A DNA stretch of 64,000 nucleotides from Knoellia remsis (GCF_003002895.1 NZ_PVTI01000015.1:1-64000); one strand, 5' to 3'; shown: positions 1-9,929, counted from the first letter of the stretch. Translations and numbers: made by a program. Notes: generated by a model from the sequence alone, not told the origin.

Positions 1-1
1 A

Positions 2-307
2 GTCACCAAGACCTACGACACCGCCGCGACCCCGCTGACCCGCCTCCTACGCGACCACCCCAACCTGGTCGACCCCCACGACGAGCGCGCCCTACACGCC
101 GCGCTGAGCACCGCCAACCCGGCCCAGCTCCGACGCGACATCGACCTCATCCAAGCCAACCTGCTCGAGCTCGCCAAACGCCGAGGCATCGTCGCGACCC
201 GACGCAAAGCCAACGCCACCTACCTCAACAAGACCAAGGTCAAAAGCACCCGACACACGCGGGCATTCACCGATGAGTCAACGACTCACCCCTCGCGGGC
301 ATCTTGA
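2..307 (+). CDS. Transposase (integrase/DDE core type), C-terminal end only
   Basis: An open frame enters from the left edge and ends in TGA at 305-307, so only about 101 C-terminal residues are visible. It begins VTKTYDTAATPLTRLLR and ends DESTTHPSRAS. This resembles the tail that follows the rve/DDE catalytic core in a family of actinobacterial insertion-sequence transposases, where K/R-Y-D-T-A-x-T-P is followed by a helical segment and a Ser/Thr-rich end. The catalytic residues lie outside the window, so activity cannot be judged. The identification rests on remembered family resemblance; a different integrase-like protein is possible. Confidence 0.55.
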   Translation, partial: VTKTYDTAATPLTRLLRDHPNLVDPHDERALHAALSTANPAQLRRDIDLIQANLLELAKRRGIVATRRKANATYLNKTKVKSTRHTRAFTDESTTHPSRAS

Positions 308-318
308 CGTGAGTCAAC
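274..318. repeat. Short direct and inverted repeats at the transposase end
   Basis: TGAGTCAAC occurs at 274-282 and again at 310-318. The complement GACTCAC at 284-290 also makes an inverted repeat with GTGAGTC at 309-315. The first copy lies in the last codons of the transposase and the second just past its stop. Such sequence is expected at or near an insertion-sequence end, but the other end is outside the window, so the true terminus cannot be fixed. Confidence 0.4.
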
Positions 319-388
319 ATGAATCGAGGCCGGAGCGGGCGGCATACCCCCGCCCGTGGCGCGTCGCGCGCCACTCCCCCGCACACGA

Positions 389-424
389 CGACGCCCTCGC
401 GGTCCGTGGTCCGCGAGGGCGTCG
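389..424 (-). terminator. Hairpin terminator after the secreted Ala-rich protein gene
   Basis: A 14-bp perfect GC-rich stem (389-402 with 411-424) encloses an 8-nt loop, 31 nt beyond the stop of the minus-strand gene that ends at 456. There is no clear U-run, as is common in high-GC actinobacteria. It could also stop transcription coming out of the transposase on the plus strand. Confidence 0.6.
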
Positions 425-455
425 CCTCCTTGTCCGTATGCCGCGCGCGGCCTGG

Positions 456-1070
456 TCAGTGCGGCCCGCCGCCGAGGGCGCCGGCGTCGAACGCCTTGAG
501 CACGGACGCCTTGTCCGCCGCGGTCAGGTCGCCGGAGGAGACGGCCTCGTCCAGGCGCTCGCTCAGCTCGGTCCTGCGCTCGGTCTCCCGGTCACCCCTG
601 ATCTCGTCGAGGGCGGTCGTCAGCTTCTCCTCGGAGACGTCGAGCTCCTTGGCGAGGGCCGTGGCGTATGCCGTCTGGCGCGCCTCGCGCTCGGCCGCGG
701 TCGGCTTCTGGCCCTCGGTGGGCGGGGTGGCCGGCTTGGTCGCCGCGCGCACCTTCTCGATGGCGGCCTCGACCTTCGACTCGTCGAGGCCGAGCTTCTC
801 GGCGAGGGCCTCGGCGTCCACGCCCGGGCCCCCGGGACCACGGCCGTGGTGGCCGCCGGGTGCGCCGGGTCCGTGCTCGTCGTCGGCGGACGGGGCGCTC
901 TTGCCGGGGCTTGCGCCGCTGCCGCTCGTGCTGGGCGTCGCGGACGACGAGCTGCTCGACGTCGGCGTACTCGAGTCCGCGAACGCCTGGGAGGCGCCGA
1001 AGCCGGCGACGACGATCGCCGTCGCTCCGGCGACACCCGCGAGCGCGGAGGTGGTGGTGATCCTGGCCAT
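456..1070 (-). CDS. Secreted alanine-rich protein of unknown function
   Basis: The 204-residue product starts MARITTTSALAGVAG, with a hydrophobic stretch ending near ASQAFA. This looks like a signal peptide cleaved around residue 31. A Ser/Thr-rich linker and a Gly/His-rich patch follow. The C-terminal half contains two helical repeats of the type A-L-A-x-x-L-G/D-V-S-E-x-K-L/V, found in many uncharacterised actinobacterial secreted proteins. The start at 1070 is chosen over an upstream one because AGGA lies 6-9 nt before it and it directly precedes the signal peptide. No enzyme motif is visible. Function unknown; possibly cell-envelope associated. Confidence 0.7.
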   Translation of the reverse strand: MARITTTSALAGVAGATAIVVAGFGASQAFADSSTPTSSSSSSATPSTSGSGASPGKSAPSADDEHGPGAPGGHHGRGPGGPGVDAEALAEKLGLDESKVEAAIEKVRAATKPATPPTEGQKPTAAEREARQTAYATALAKELDVSEEKLTTALDEIRGDRETERRTELSERLDEAVSSGDLTAADKASVLKAFDAGALGGGPH

Positions 1071-1214
1071 GGTGGTTCCTCTCGTCCGCGCCCGCCCGGG
1101 TGGCCGGCGCCATGGAAGAAACAGTGCTGCGCTGCGCTGTCGCGACGCCGTGGCGACCCTGTCCCCCACCTGTCAGGTCAGGGCTCGGCCCGGATCTGCG
1201 GCGCTGACCCAGGT

Positions 1215-1310
1215 CTGCGCCGGTGGCGCGACCGGCGCAGAAGCTGACGAGCGGCGCCCCCATGGCGACGCCCCTGGTCCGGACCTGCGCCGGTGGCGCG
1301 AAGGGCGCAG
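1215..1310. repeat. Pair of near-identical palindromic hairpins
   Basis: At 1215-1240 a 10-bp perfect inverted repeat (CTGCGCCGGT/ACCGGCGCAG) encloses GGCGCG. At 1285-1310 the same sequence recurs with a few changes (CTGCGCC...GGCGCAG around the same core). The copies are 70 nt apart. They lie between two minus-strand genes and could act as terminators for the gene starting at 1974. Their near identity also fits a dispersed REP-like palindromic repeat. Confidence 0.55.
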
Positions 1311-1323
1311 GAACTGCGCGCCC

Positions 1324-1974
1324 TCAGACGTCCCCGAGGAGAGTCCGCTCGTCCCACCGGTCGAGCCCGTCACCGGGCTCCACGGCCTCGGCTCCCGGCA
1401 CGTCGGCGAGCACTCGCTCGACGAGCTCACGACCGCCGCCCACCACCGTCGCGACGATGTCGGTGTCCGACCCGACGAGCCAACCCTGCGAGTCCGGCCA
1501 GAACAGGTCCGGTGGCATCGACCACAGAGGTTCGGCGGACAGCGGAGCGAGGTCGTCCAGGACGGCCTCAAAGAGGACGTACCCGCGATGCGGCAGCTCG
1601 AGGCGCGGGGCCTGCTCCACCTCGACCGAGAGCACTCGCGGCACCGGCCCACTCCCGCCGTCGTGGAGATCGAGGTACACCGCGCCCTGACCGAAGAGAC
1701 CGCCGTAGCCCTCCCACAGCCCCGCGCGACAGGACCCGACCGGATCGAGGCCGGCCACCACCTCTCGCAGTGCGGCCAGCGGCCGCGTGCGCGGATCGTC
1801 GCTCGCGGCCGACCCACGCTCGGTCGACACCACGGGATCGGGAAGGACGGCATACGCCTCCCACGTGGCGCCGACGAGACCACCGGCCGTGCCGAACTCA
1901 CCCAGGAGCGGGCGGATCCATGCCCCGTCCGTCGCCGGCGCGGGCGTGAGGTCAGCCCAGCCACGAGGTGTCAC
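1324..1974 (-). CDS. Hypothetical protein
   Basis: Not recognised. The frame supports about 216 residues from a GTG at 1974 (VTPRGWADLTPAPATDG); an upstream GTG at 2058 would add 28 residues of low-complexity sequence. The product is acidic, rich in Gly, Leu and Trp, with no signal peptide or membrane segment. Codon usage is typical of the window, and the composition (LFWPDSQGWLVGSDTDIVATVVGG) looks like a folded cytoplasmic protein, so it is probably real. It sits alone downstream of tuf. Confidence 0.6.
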   Translation of the reverse strand: MTPRGWADLTPAPATDGAWIRPLLGEFGTAGGLVGATWEAYAVLPDPVVSTERGSAASDDPRTRPLAALREVVAGLDPVGSCRAGLWEGYGGLFGQGAVYLDLHDGGSGPVPRVLSVEVEQAPRLELPHRGYVLFEAVLDDLAPLSAEPLWSMPPDLFWPDSQGWLVGSDTDIVATVVGGGRELVERVLADVPGAEAVEPGDGLDRWDERTLLGDV

Positions 1975-2067
1975 GCCCCCATTGGACCAGACGGTCGCCT
2001 CGCACCCGCCCGCCGCGACACAGGCGGGCGGACGGCATACCCCCGACGACGCGCGCACGGCATACGG

Positions 2068-2101
2068 AAGGGCCCCGCCTGCCGAAGCAGACGGGGCCCT
2101 T
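2068..2101 (-). terminator. Terminator of the str operon (after tuf)
   Basis: AAGGGCCCCG (2068-2077) pairs with CGGGGCCCTT (2092-2101), and an inner CTGC/GCAG stem closes on a CGAA tetraloop. It begins 35 nt after the tuf stop codon on the minus strand. The stable stem and placement make it the likely end of the rpsL-rpsG-fusA-tuf transcript. Confidence 0.75.
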
Positions 2102-2135
2102 CTCGGGGCGTCAGTGACGCGACCGAAGCGTCAGA

Positions 2136-3332
<1,197 letters not shown>

Positions 3333-3475
3333 TTGATGTCCTCCTCAGGACTCTTCTTGGTGTTACGCCGTACGACCGGGCAGGACGTGGCGCGTCTTGG
3401 GGGGTTGGTGTTGTTCTGGGGTTTCGGCGGTATGCCGTGTGCTCACCAGATCCGGACCAGCGACCAGTCTAGCGG

Positions 3476-5593
3476 TCACTCGCCTCGGGTCTTGGCGATG
3501 ATCTCCTCGGCCACCGACTTGGGAACCTCGGCGTAGGAGTCGAACTCCATCGAGTAGTTCGCCCGGCCCTGGGTCTTCGACCGCAGGTCGCCGACGTAGC
3601 CGAACATCTCCGACAGCGGGACGAGGCCGCGGACGACCTTGGCACCGCTGATGTCCTCCATGGACTGGATCTGCCCACGGCGCGCGTTGATGTCGCCGAT
3701 GACGTCACCCATGTAGTCCTCGGGGGTACGGACCTCGACGGCCATCATCGGCTCGAGGAGCACGGGGTCGGCCTTGCGGACCGACTCCTTGAGCGCCATC
3801 GAACCGGCGATCTTGAACGCCATCTCGGACGAGTCGACGTCGTGGTACGCACCGTCGAGGAGCGTCGCCTTGATGCCGACGAGCGGGTAGCCCGCGAGCA
3901 CGCCGTACTGCATGGCGTCCTGGATACCGGCGTCGACCGACGGGATGTACTCGCGCGGGACGCGACCACCGGTGACGGCGTTCTCGAACTCGTACAGCTC
4001 ACCGGACTCGGTGGTGTCGAGCGGCTCGAGACGGATCTGGATCTTGGCGAACTGGCCGGAGCCACCCGTCTGCTTCTTGTGGGTGTAGTCGTACTTGTCC
4101 ACGGTGCGACGGATCGTCTCGCGGTAGGCAACCTGCGGCTTGCCGACGTTGGCCTCGACCTTGAACTCGCGCTTCATGCGGTCGACGAGGATGTCGAGGT
4201 GGAGCTCGCCCATGCCGGCGATGATCGTCTGGCCGGTCTCCTCGTCGAGGTGGACCTGGAAGGTCGGGTCCTCGGCGGAGAGCTTCTGGATGGCCGTCGA
4301 CAGCTTCTCCTGGTCGCCCTTGGTCTTGGGCTCGATGGCCACCTGGATGACCGGCTCGGGGAAGGTCATCGACTCGAGCACGATCTGCTCGTTCGGGTCG
4401 CTCAGCGTGTCACCGGTCGTCGTGTCCTTCAGACCGATGGCGGCGTAGATGTGGCCGGCGAGAGCCTCCTCGACGGGGTTCTCCTTGTTGGCGTGCATCT
4501 GGAAGAGCTTGCCGATGCGCTCCTTCTTGCCCTTGGTCGTGTTGATGACCTGCGAGCCCGCGGCGACGCGGCCGGAGTAGACCCGGATGAAGGTGAGCGT
4601 GCCGAAGAACGGGTGCGCGGCCACCTTGAACGCGAGCGCGGAGAACGGGGCCTCCTTGCTCGGCTCACGGGTCATCTCCGTGCTCTCGTCACCCGGCTTG
4701 TGACCGACCATGGCGGCCACGTCGACCGGCGACGGGAGGTAGTCGACGACCGCGTCGAGCATCGGCTGGACGCCGCGGTTCTTGAACGCGGAGCCGCACA
4801 GCACCGGGTAGAGCTCGGAGTTGACGGTGAGCTTGCGGATGCCGGCCTTGAGCTCGGCGACCGTGAGGTCCTCGCCACCGAGGTACTTCTCCATGAGGTC
4901 GTCGTCGGACTCCGCGACGCGCTCGACGAGGGCGTTGCGGTACTCCTCGGCCTTGGCCTGGAGGTCGGCGGGGATCTCCTGGACCTCGTACTTGGCGCCC
5001 ATGGTCACGTCGCCCTTGGCGTCGCCGGGCCACACGAGGGCACGCATCTCGAGGAGGTCGACGACCCCGATGAAGTCGTTCTCGGAACCGATCGGCAGCT
5101 GGAGCACGAGCGGCTCCGCGCCGAGGCGGTCCTTGATGGTGTCGACGGTGAAGTAGAAGTCCGCGCCGAGCTTGTCCATCTTGTTGACGAACGCGATGCG
5201 GGGGACGTCGTACTTGTCGGCCTGACGCCACACCGTCTCGGACTGGGGCTCGACGCCCTCCTTGCCGTCGAAGACGGCGACGGCGCCGTCGAGGACGCGC
5301 AGCGAGCGCTCGACCTCGACCGTGAAGTCGACGTGGCCGGGGGTGTCGATGATGTTGATCTGGGTGCCGTTCCAGAAGGAGGTGACGGCAGCGGAGGTGA
5401 TGGTGATGCCCCGCTCCTTCTCCTGCTCCATCCAGTCGGTCGTCGACGCACCGTCGTGCGTCTCACCGATCTTGTGGTTGACACCGGTGTAGAAGAGGAT
5501 GCGCTCCGTCGTCGTCGTCTTGCCGGCGTCGATGTGCGCCATGATGCCGATGTTGCGGACCTTCGTGAGGTCCGTCAGGACGTCGAGTGCCAC
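3476..5593 (-). CDS. fusA: Elongation factor G
   Basis: This 705-residue translocase GTPase moves tRNA and mRNA through the ribosome. Its G domain carries AHIDAGKT (19-26), [15 protein letters not shown] and NKMDKLGAD. Domain IV contains the [10 protein letters not shown] segment that enters the decoding site. Length and domain order are those of canonical bacterial EF-G. It follows rpsG, from which it is separated by 117 nt holding a strong hairpin, and precedes tuf. Expression is expected to be high and coordinated with the other str genes. Confidence 0.98.
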   Translation of the reverse strand: MALDVLTDLTKVRNIGIMAHIDAGKTTTTERILFYTGVNHKIGETHDGASTTDWMEQEKERGITITSAAVTSFWNGTQINIIDTPGHVDFTVEVERSLRVLDGAVAVFDGKEGVEPQSETVWRQADKYDVPRIAFVNKMDKLGADFYFTVDTIKDRLGAEPLVLQLPIGSENDFIGVVDLLEMRALVWPGDAKGDVTMGAKYEVQEIPADLQAKAEEYRNALVERVAESDDDLMEKYLGGEDLTVAELKAGIRKLTVNSELYPVLCGSAFKNRGVQPMLDAVVDYLPSPVDVAAMVGHKPGDESTEMTREPSKEAPFSALAFKVAAHPFFGTLTFIRVYSGRVAAGSQVINTTKGKKERIGKLFQMHANKENPVEEALAGHIYAAIGLKDTTTGDTLSDPNEQIVLESMTFPEPVIQVAIEPKTKGDQEKLSTAIQKLSAEDPTFQVHLDEETGQTIIAGMGELHLDILVDRMKREFKVEANVGKPQVAYRETIRRTVDKYDYTHKKQTGGSGQFAKIQIRLEPLDTTESGELYEFENAVTGGRVPREYIPSVDAGIQDAMQYGVLAGYPLVGIKATLLDGAYHDVDSSEMAFKIAGSMALKESVRKADPVLLEPMMAVEVRTPEDYMGDVIGDINARRGQIQSMEDISGAKVVRGLVPLSEMFGYVGDLRSKTQGRANYSMEFDSYAEVPKSVAEEIIAKTRGE

Positions 5594-5666
5594 TCGTGTA
5601 TCTCGTCTCGCTCGTTGCGGATAGTGCTCTGGGGTAACGCTGTTCGTTCAACGCCAGGAGCCTGGT

Positions 5667-5705
5667 CGGTATGCCGGCCGCGCGAGGCGCGCGGCCGGCA
5701 TACCG
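5667..5705. terminator. Long hairpin between rpsG and fusA built from GTATGCCG/CGGCATAC
   Basis: A perfect stem of 17 bp (5667-5683 with 5689-5705) contains GTATGCCGGCCGCGC and its complement around a 5-nt loop. It lies 5 nt after the rpsG stop on the minus strand and 73 nt before the fusA start. It may partly terminate or process the str transcript, or protect an RNA 3' end. It is one of several hairpins in the window that begin and end with the same 8-mer. Confidence 0.6.
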
Positions 5706-5710
5706 GAAGG

Positions 5711-6181
5711 TCACCAGCGGTAGTGCGCGAAGGCCCGGTTGGACTCGGCCATCTTGTGGGTGTCCTCGCGACGCTTCACCGCGGCGCCGAGGCCGTTGGA
5801 CGCGTCGAGGATCTCGTTCATGAGGCGCTCGGTCATCGTCTTCTCACGACGCTGACGCGAGTAGCCGACGAGCCAGCGCAGCGACAGCGTCGTGGCGCGG
5901 TTCGGCTTGACCTCGATCGGGACCTGGTAGGTCGCGCCACCGACGCGGCGGGACTTGACCTCGAGCGTCGGCTTGATGTTGTCGAGCGCGCGCTTGAGGG
6001 TCTGCACGGGGTCGGTGCCGGTCTTCTCGCGGCAGCCCTCGAGGGCGCCGTAGACGATCGTCTCGGCGATGGACTTCTTGCCGTCGAGGAGGATCTTGTT
6101 GACCAGCTGCGTGACGAGCGGGCTCTGGTAGACCGGGTCGACGACGAGGGGGCGCTTCGGAGCGGGGCCCTTGCGAGGCAT
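5711..6181 (-). CDS. rpsG: 30S ribosomal protein S7
   Basis: The 156-residue protein is the primary 16S rRNA 3'-domain assembly protein. It shows the typical start [10 protein letters not shown], the [14 protein letters not shown] segment and the C-terminal NRAFAHYRW. Its ATG overlaps the rpsL stop by 1 nt (TAATG), so the two are translationally coupled. Confidence 0.98.
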   Translation of the reverse strand: MPRKGPAPKRPLVVDPVYQSPLVTQLVNKILLDGKKSIAETIVYGALEGCREKTGTDPVQTLKRALDNIKPTLEVKSRRVGGATYQVPIEVKPNRATTLSLRWLVGYSRQRREKTMTERLMNEILDASNGLGAAVKRREDTHKMAESNRAFAHYRW

Positions 6182-6555
6182 TACTTCTTCTCCTTCTTGG
6201 CGCCGTAGCGGCTGCGAGCCTGCTTGCGGTTCTTGACACCCTGGGTGTCGAGCGAGCCGCGGATGATCTTGTAGCGGACACCCGGGAGGTCCTTCACACG
6301 ACCGCCACGGACGAGCACGATCGAGTGCTCCTGGAGGTTGTGGCCCTCACCGGGGATGTACGCGGTGACCTCGATGCCCGAGGTCAGCTTGACGCGCGCG
6401 ACCTTGCGCAGCGCGGAGTTCGGCTTCTTCGGGGTGGTGGTGTACACACGCGTGCACACGCCACGGCGCTGCGGGGAGCCCTTGAGCGCAGGAGTGGAGA
6501 CCTTGGTGGTCTTGTCCTGCCGGCCCTTGCGCACCAGCTGGTTGATGGTAGGCAA
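6181..6555 (-). CDS. rpsL: 30S ribosomal protein S12
   Basis: The 124-residue decoding-centre protein has the conserved [17 protein letters not shown] and [15 protein letters not shown] stretches. The lysines equivalent to E. coli K43 and K88, whose mutation commonly gives streptomycin resistance, are both present as the wild-type residues. It is the first gene of the str operon, and rpsG overlaps its stop by 1 nt. The upstream 309 nt to the palindrome at 6865 should hold the operon promoter. Confidence 0.98.
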   Translation of the reverse strand: MPTINQLVRKGRQDKTTKVSTPALKGSPQRRGVCTRVYTTTPKKPNSALRKVARVKLTSGIEVTAYIPGEGHNLQEHSIVLVRGGRVKDLPGVRYKIIRGSLDTQGVKNRKQARSRYGAKKEKK

Positions 6556-6864
6556 CCTGGTTCCTGTTCTGTCTGGTCGATGTCGGCGGCGGGTGCCGCG
6601 CGACTCCTTGTGCTGACCGGCTCGACCCCCGCGCTCGGGTGTGTCGCACCGGTTGCTCTTCCCTGCACTCCCCGCTCACAGCCCGCATCGACGTGGTCGA
6701 CGATGGTGTGGGTGGGGCGCCCGGCAAGAGGTGGGCGGCCGCGCGCTCCCGCGCGCAGCACATGTCGTCCGGTCCTAGCCAGACACGGTTCTCCACGATA
6801 CCGGTATGCCGTGTGCGCACCAAATCGCGCGTGCTCGGCTTTCGTCCCCCGTCACACCTGCCTC
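6556..6864 (-). promoter_or_regulatory. Leader and promoter region of the str operon
   Basis: This 309-nt stretch before rpsL carries no convincing gene on either strand. It must contain the str operon promoter by position. A TAGGAC-like hexamer is present around 6773-6778 on the minus strand, but no confident -35 match was found. One GTATGCCG copy lies near 6806. Confidence 0.35.
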
Positions 6865-6891
6865 AGCATTATCGGGTCACCCGATAATGCT
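6865..6891. promoter_or_regulatory. Perfect 13-bp-arm palindrome upstream of the str operon
   Basis: Arms at 6865-6877 and 6879-6891 are exact complements around a single C, with core ATTATCGGGT / ACCCGATAAT. It is noticeably more AT-rich than its surroundings, unlike the GC-only terminators nearby. That fits a repressor operator or a second terminator for the gene ending at 6943. Confidence 0.5.
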
Positions 6892-6894
6892 CAC

Positions 6895-6923
6895 CTCGAC
6901 CCGAGAAGCCTTCTCGGGTCGAG
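6895..6923 (-). terminator. Terminator of the membrane-anchored protein gene
   Basis: Perfect 14-bp arms (6895-6908 and 6910-6923, CTCGACCCGAGAAG and its complement) lie around one C, 20 nt beyond the stop at 6943 on the minus strand. Because the arms are perfect, the site could work in both directions. Confidence 0.65.
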
Positions 6924-6942
6924 CGGGACGAGCTCGCCGGGG

Positions 6943-7599
6943 TCAGGGCAGGGCCGGGGAATCCCTCGGCTCGTCGCAGAAGATCGGCTTCCAGGGGTGA
7001 CAGCCGAGCGGCATGACCTCGCGATCCGCGGTCGCGGTGACGACGACGAGGTCGCCATCGGGCAGGGCGGCGCCCGCGGGACGTGGCTCGGTGCTGGCGG
7101 TGGCGCCGAACGCCCAGCGTGACGACGGCGTCCGCGGCGCCGGCCCGAGGTCGGCGCAGGCGTCACCGCTGCACTCCTGCACCTCGAGCACGACTGCGCT
7201 CTCCCGCGTCGGGTCGAGCCGCTCGGCCGTCGCGCTCGCGCGTTCGGCGAGGCCGGGAGCGGCACGATAGGCGTCGACGGCCGTGGTCTCGCACCGTTGC
7301 ACCCAGTTCTGGACCATCCAGCCGGCGTCCTGGGAGGTCAGTTCGCACACGACCTGGGTCCACGACGCCACCGGCTCACCGAGGCCCGGTCGGACGGCGT
7401 CGCGGCGCTCGACCGCGGCGGCCGGGTCCTCGGCCATCCGGGCGACCCACTCCCGCGCTGCGTCCGCGTCACGCGAGTTCTGCACGCTCTTCCACGCCCC
7501 CATCGCGAGGTAGGCGAACAGGACAAGGGCCACGGCACCGACGACAAGGCGACCTAGCCACCGCAGGACGCGGCTGCCTGTCCCCTCGCGCGCCGTCAT
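6943..7599 (-). CDS. Membrane-anchored hypothetical protein
   Basis: The 218-residue product has one transmembrane segment near residues 15-36 (LGRLVVGAVALVLFAYLAMG), followed by an extracytoplasmic domain. That domain has several cysteines (VVCELT, QRCETT, ECSGDAC, GCHPWKPIFCDE) that could form disulfides. No enzyme motif or known family is recognised. It is a single gene with its own strong terminator, divergent from the secreted peptidase gene at 7705. A role in the envelope is likely from topology only. Confidence 0.7.
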   Translation of the reverse strand: MTAREGTGSRVLRWLGRLVVGAVALVLFAYLAMGAWKSVQNSRDADAAREWVARMAEDPAAAVERRDAVRPGLGEPVASWTQVVCELTSQDAGWMVQNWVQRCETTAVDAYRAAPGLAERASATAERLDPTRESAVVLEVQECSGDACADLGPAPRTPSSRWAFGATASTEPRPAGAALPDGDLVVVTATADREVMPLGCHPWKPIFCDEPRDSPALP

Positions 7600-7666
7600 A
7601 CGGACAGCGTGTCAGACCGGGCGCCCAGCCAGCGAGCCGCCGTGCGGACCGCGCGCCCGACGTCCT

Positions 7667-7691
7667 AGGTTGGCGGAACCGCAACCAACCT
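7667..7691. promoter_or_regulatory. Inverted repeat just upstream of the peptidase ribosome-binding site
   Basis: AGGTTGG (7667-7673) and CCAACCT (7685-7691) flank an 11-nt spacer. They end 2 nt before the GAAGGA ribosome-binding site of the gene starting at 7705. It could be an operator or an mRNA hairpin that affects translation. Confidence 0.35.
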
Positions 7692-7704
7692 CGAAGGATC
7701 ATCG

Positions 7705-9219
7705 ATGCTCGTTCGACCACACCGTTCCCGAGCCGTGACTGCGGCCGTCGCCGCCGGCGCGGCAGCCCTCGTCGGCTTCTCCTCCCCGACCGCGACCGCG
7801 GCGCCCGTCCCCGGCACGACCGTTGCCACCACCACGACCGCGGTGGCCGCGCCGGTGACAGCCCAGGCCGACATCCTCGACCGCGTCCGGGCTGTTCCCG
7901 GCGTCACCAAGGTGACCGAGGCGACCGCCCCTGAGGGTTATCGCTTCTTCCTCATCGACTTCACGCAGTACCGCGACCAGCGGCACCCCAAGGAGGGCAC
8001 GTTCACGCAGCGCCTCAGCCTGCTGCACAAGAGTGACGACCGCCCGATGGTGATGTACACGAGCGGCTACGGCCTCTCGACGCGCGCCAGCCGCAGCGAG
8101 CCGACCCAGATCGTCGACGGCAACCAGCTGAGCATGGAGTACCGCTTCTTCAACACCTCGATCCCGACGACGCCCGACTGGGACGAGGAGCTGACGATCT
8201 GGCAGGCGGCCACGGACCAGCACCGGATCATCGAGGCGTTCAAGAGCATCTACACCGAGAACTGGCTCACGACCGGCGGTTCCAAGGGCGGCATGACCGC
8301 GACCTACCACCGTCGCTTCTACCCCAAGGACGTCTCGGGGACGATCCCGTACGTCGCCCCGAACGACGTCGTGGATGGTCAGGACGTCTACGACGAGTTC
8401 CTCGCGAACGTCGGCAACGACGCCTCCTGCCGGGACGCCCTCACCGCCGTGCAGCGGCGCGCGCTCGGCACCGACCGGCAGTGGTTCCTCGACCGCCTGG
8501 CCCAGCTGACCAAGGAGGAGAAGCTCACCTGGACGATCACCGGCGGGATGGAGCAGGCCTTCGAGGCGGCCGTCGTCGACTACTACTTCGCGTTCTGGCA
8601 GTACTCGCTCCAGTCCGACTGCGCCGACGTCCCGGACGCCGCGACGGCGACGAACGAGCAGCTGTGGGAACACCTCGATGCCGTCGCGGGCATGAGCTTC
8701 TACGCCGACCAGACGCTGTCGAACTACGTGCCGTACTACTACCAGGCGGCCTACCAGATGGGCTCGCCCGAGCCCTACGAGGACCGGATCGCCGACCTGC
8801 TGAAGTACCCCGGTTTCAACACGGCCGAGAGCTTCGTGCCGTCGGCGCTGCGCCCCGTCGTCGACGACACCAAGGCCATGCCGGACGTCGACCGCTGGGT
8901 GCGCCTGCGCTCCACCGAGATGCTCTACGTCTACGGCAGCAACGACCCGTGGAGTGCGGAGCCGTTCACCTGCGGTCGCGAGGCGTCGGCGGAGCGCCGG
9001 GAGTGCTACCGGTTCTACGTCGATGGCGGCAACCATGGCGCGAAGATCGCGCAGCTGCCCGCCCCCGAGCGGACCTTCGCGACGCAGAAGGTGCTCGAGT
9101 GGGCCGGTCTGACCGACGCCGACCCGGTGGCGAAGAAGGTCAAGAAGAACGGCCGTTGGTCGACCAACAACCAGCTCGACCGTCCTGAGATCCGCGGCCG
9201 CGCACTGGGGCGCCGCTGA
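7705..9219 (+). CDS. Secreted S37-family (PS-10 type) tripeptidyl aminopeptidase
   Basis: The 504-residue exported serine peptidase starts MLVRPHRSRAVTAAVAAG, with a signal peptide ending around residues 31-33 (ATAAP). The alpha/beta-hydrolase core has the nucleophile motif GGSKGGM with Ser193. A likely catalytic Asp lies in YGSNDPWSAEPF and His in VDGGNHGAKIAQ. These match the S37 prolyl tripeptidyl aminopeptidase family known from Streptomyces, which removes N-terminal tripeptides from extracellular peptides. GAAGGA precedes the ATG at a good distance. It is a single gene, closed by the long hairpin at 9236. Confidence 0.82.
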   Translation: MLVRPHRSRAVTAAVAAGAAALVGFSSPTATAAPVPGTTVATTTTAVAAPVTAQADILDRVRAVPGVTKVTEATAPEGYRFFLIDFTQYRDQRHPKEGTFTQRLSLLHKSDDRPMVMYTSGYGLSTRASRSEPTQIVDGNQLSMEYRFFNTSIPTTPDWDEELTIWQAATDQHRIIEAFKSIYTENWLTTGGSKGGMTATYHRRFYPKDVSGTIPYVAPNDVVDGQDVYDEFLANVGNDASCRDALTAVQRRALGTDRQWFLDRLAQLTKEEKLTWTITGGMEQAFEAAVVDYYFAFWQYSLQSDCADVPDAATATNEQLWEHLDAVAGMSFYADQTLSNYVPYYYQAAYQMGSPEPYEDRIADLLKYPGFNTAESFVPSALRPVVDDTKAMPDVDRWVRLRSTEMLYVYGSNDPWSAEPFTCGREASAERRECYRFYVDGGNHGAKIAQLPAPERTFATQKVLEWAGLTDADPVAKKVKKNGRWSTNNQLDRPEIRGRALGRR

Positions 9220-9235
9220 CGCCCTGGGCTCGGAC

Positions 9236-9296
9236 GCTCTGATCTTGCGTCGTCCTTCGGGCCACGGTGGCCCAGAGGACGACGCAAGATCAGAGC
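9236..9296. terminator. Very long intergenic hairpin
   Basis: Arms of 21 bp (9236-9256 and 9276-9296) pair perfectly, and an inner GGGCCAC/GTGGCCC stem continues the structure. The whole 61 nt is almost fully self-complementary. It starts 16 nt after the peptidase stop and serves as its terminator. The acetyltransferase gene on the other strand ends 100 nt further on, so the hairpin could work for both. It is longer than needed for termination and may derive from a small palindromic repeat. Confidence 0.65.
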
Positions 9297-9395
9297 ACGC
9301 AGGAGGGTCACTCGGCGTGCGGCTCGCTGAGCGTGCCCGCCCTTGCCGAACGCCGGATGCCGGCCGGCAGCCGCCAGCAGCCGCCGGCCGGCGAA

Positions 9396-9929
9396 TCAAT
9401 CCTCGAGGCGCTCGAAGGCCGGCGCATACCGGAACGCACCCGCCCGCTCCGGCCGCCAGGCACGCAGCGTCTTGACCTGGAAGTAGCGGTCCTCCCACGG
9501 CCCTGGCGACTCGATCCCCAACCCGGACGCGGGGACAAAGCCGAAGTGTCCGTAGTACTCGGGGTCGCCGAGCAGGACGATCTCGGCGTCCCCACGCTGG
9601 TCGGCCGAGGCGATGACCGAGGCCATGAGCGCAGCCCCGATCCCCTGCTGCTGTAGGTCGGATCGCACCGCGATCGGCCCGAGACCGACCGATGGCGCCT
9701 CCCCCAACGTCGCGCGCGAGCACGTCACCTGACCGACGATCTCACCGTCGAGCTCGGCGACGAAGCTCAGCTCGTCGATGACGTCGCCGTCCCCGCGCAG
9801 CTCGTCGACGAGGCCGGACTCCACCGAGCGGGCGGCCCCCTCGACCCGTGGGAACGCGTCGTCGATGACGGCCGCGATGGAGGCATGGTCCTCGGCGCGC
9901 TCGCGCCGGATGATGAGGTCGTCACGCAT
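9396..9929 (-). CDS. GNAT-family N-acetyltransferase
   Basis: The 177-residue protein has the GNAT fold signature. IIRRERAEDHASIAAVIDDAF is strand 1-helix 1, LGPIAVRSDLQQQGIGAAL is the acetyl-CoA pyrophosphate-binding V-x-x-x-x-Q-x-x-G-I-G motif, and LLGDPEYYGHFGFVPA follows. The pattern is that of YhbS-like acetyltransferases. The substrate is unknown and cannot be deduced from the sequence. It is an isolated gene between rpoC and the peptidase gene. Confidence 0.85.
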   Translation of the reverse strand: MRDDLIIRRERAEDHASIAAVIDDAFPRVEGAARSVESGLVDELRGDGDVIDELSFVAELDGEIVGQVTCSRATLGEAPSVGLGPIAVRSDLQQQGIGAALMASVIASADQRGDAEIVLLGDPEYYGHFGFVPASGLGIESPGPWEDRYFQVKTLRAWRPERAGAFRYAPAFERLED

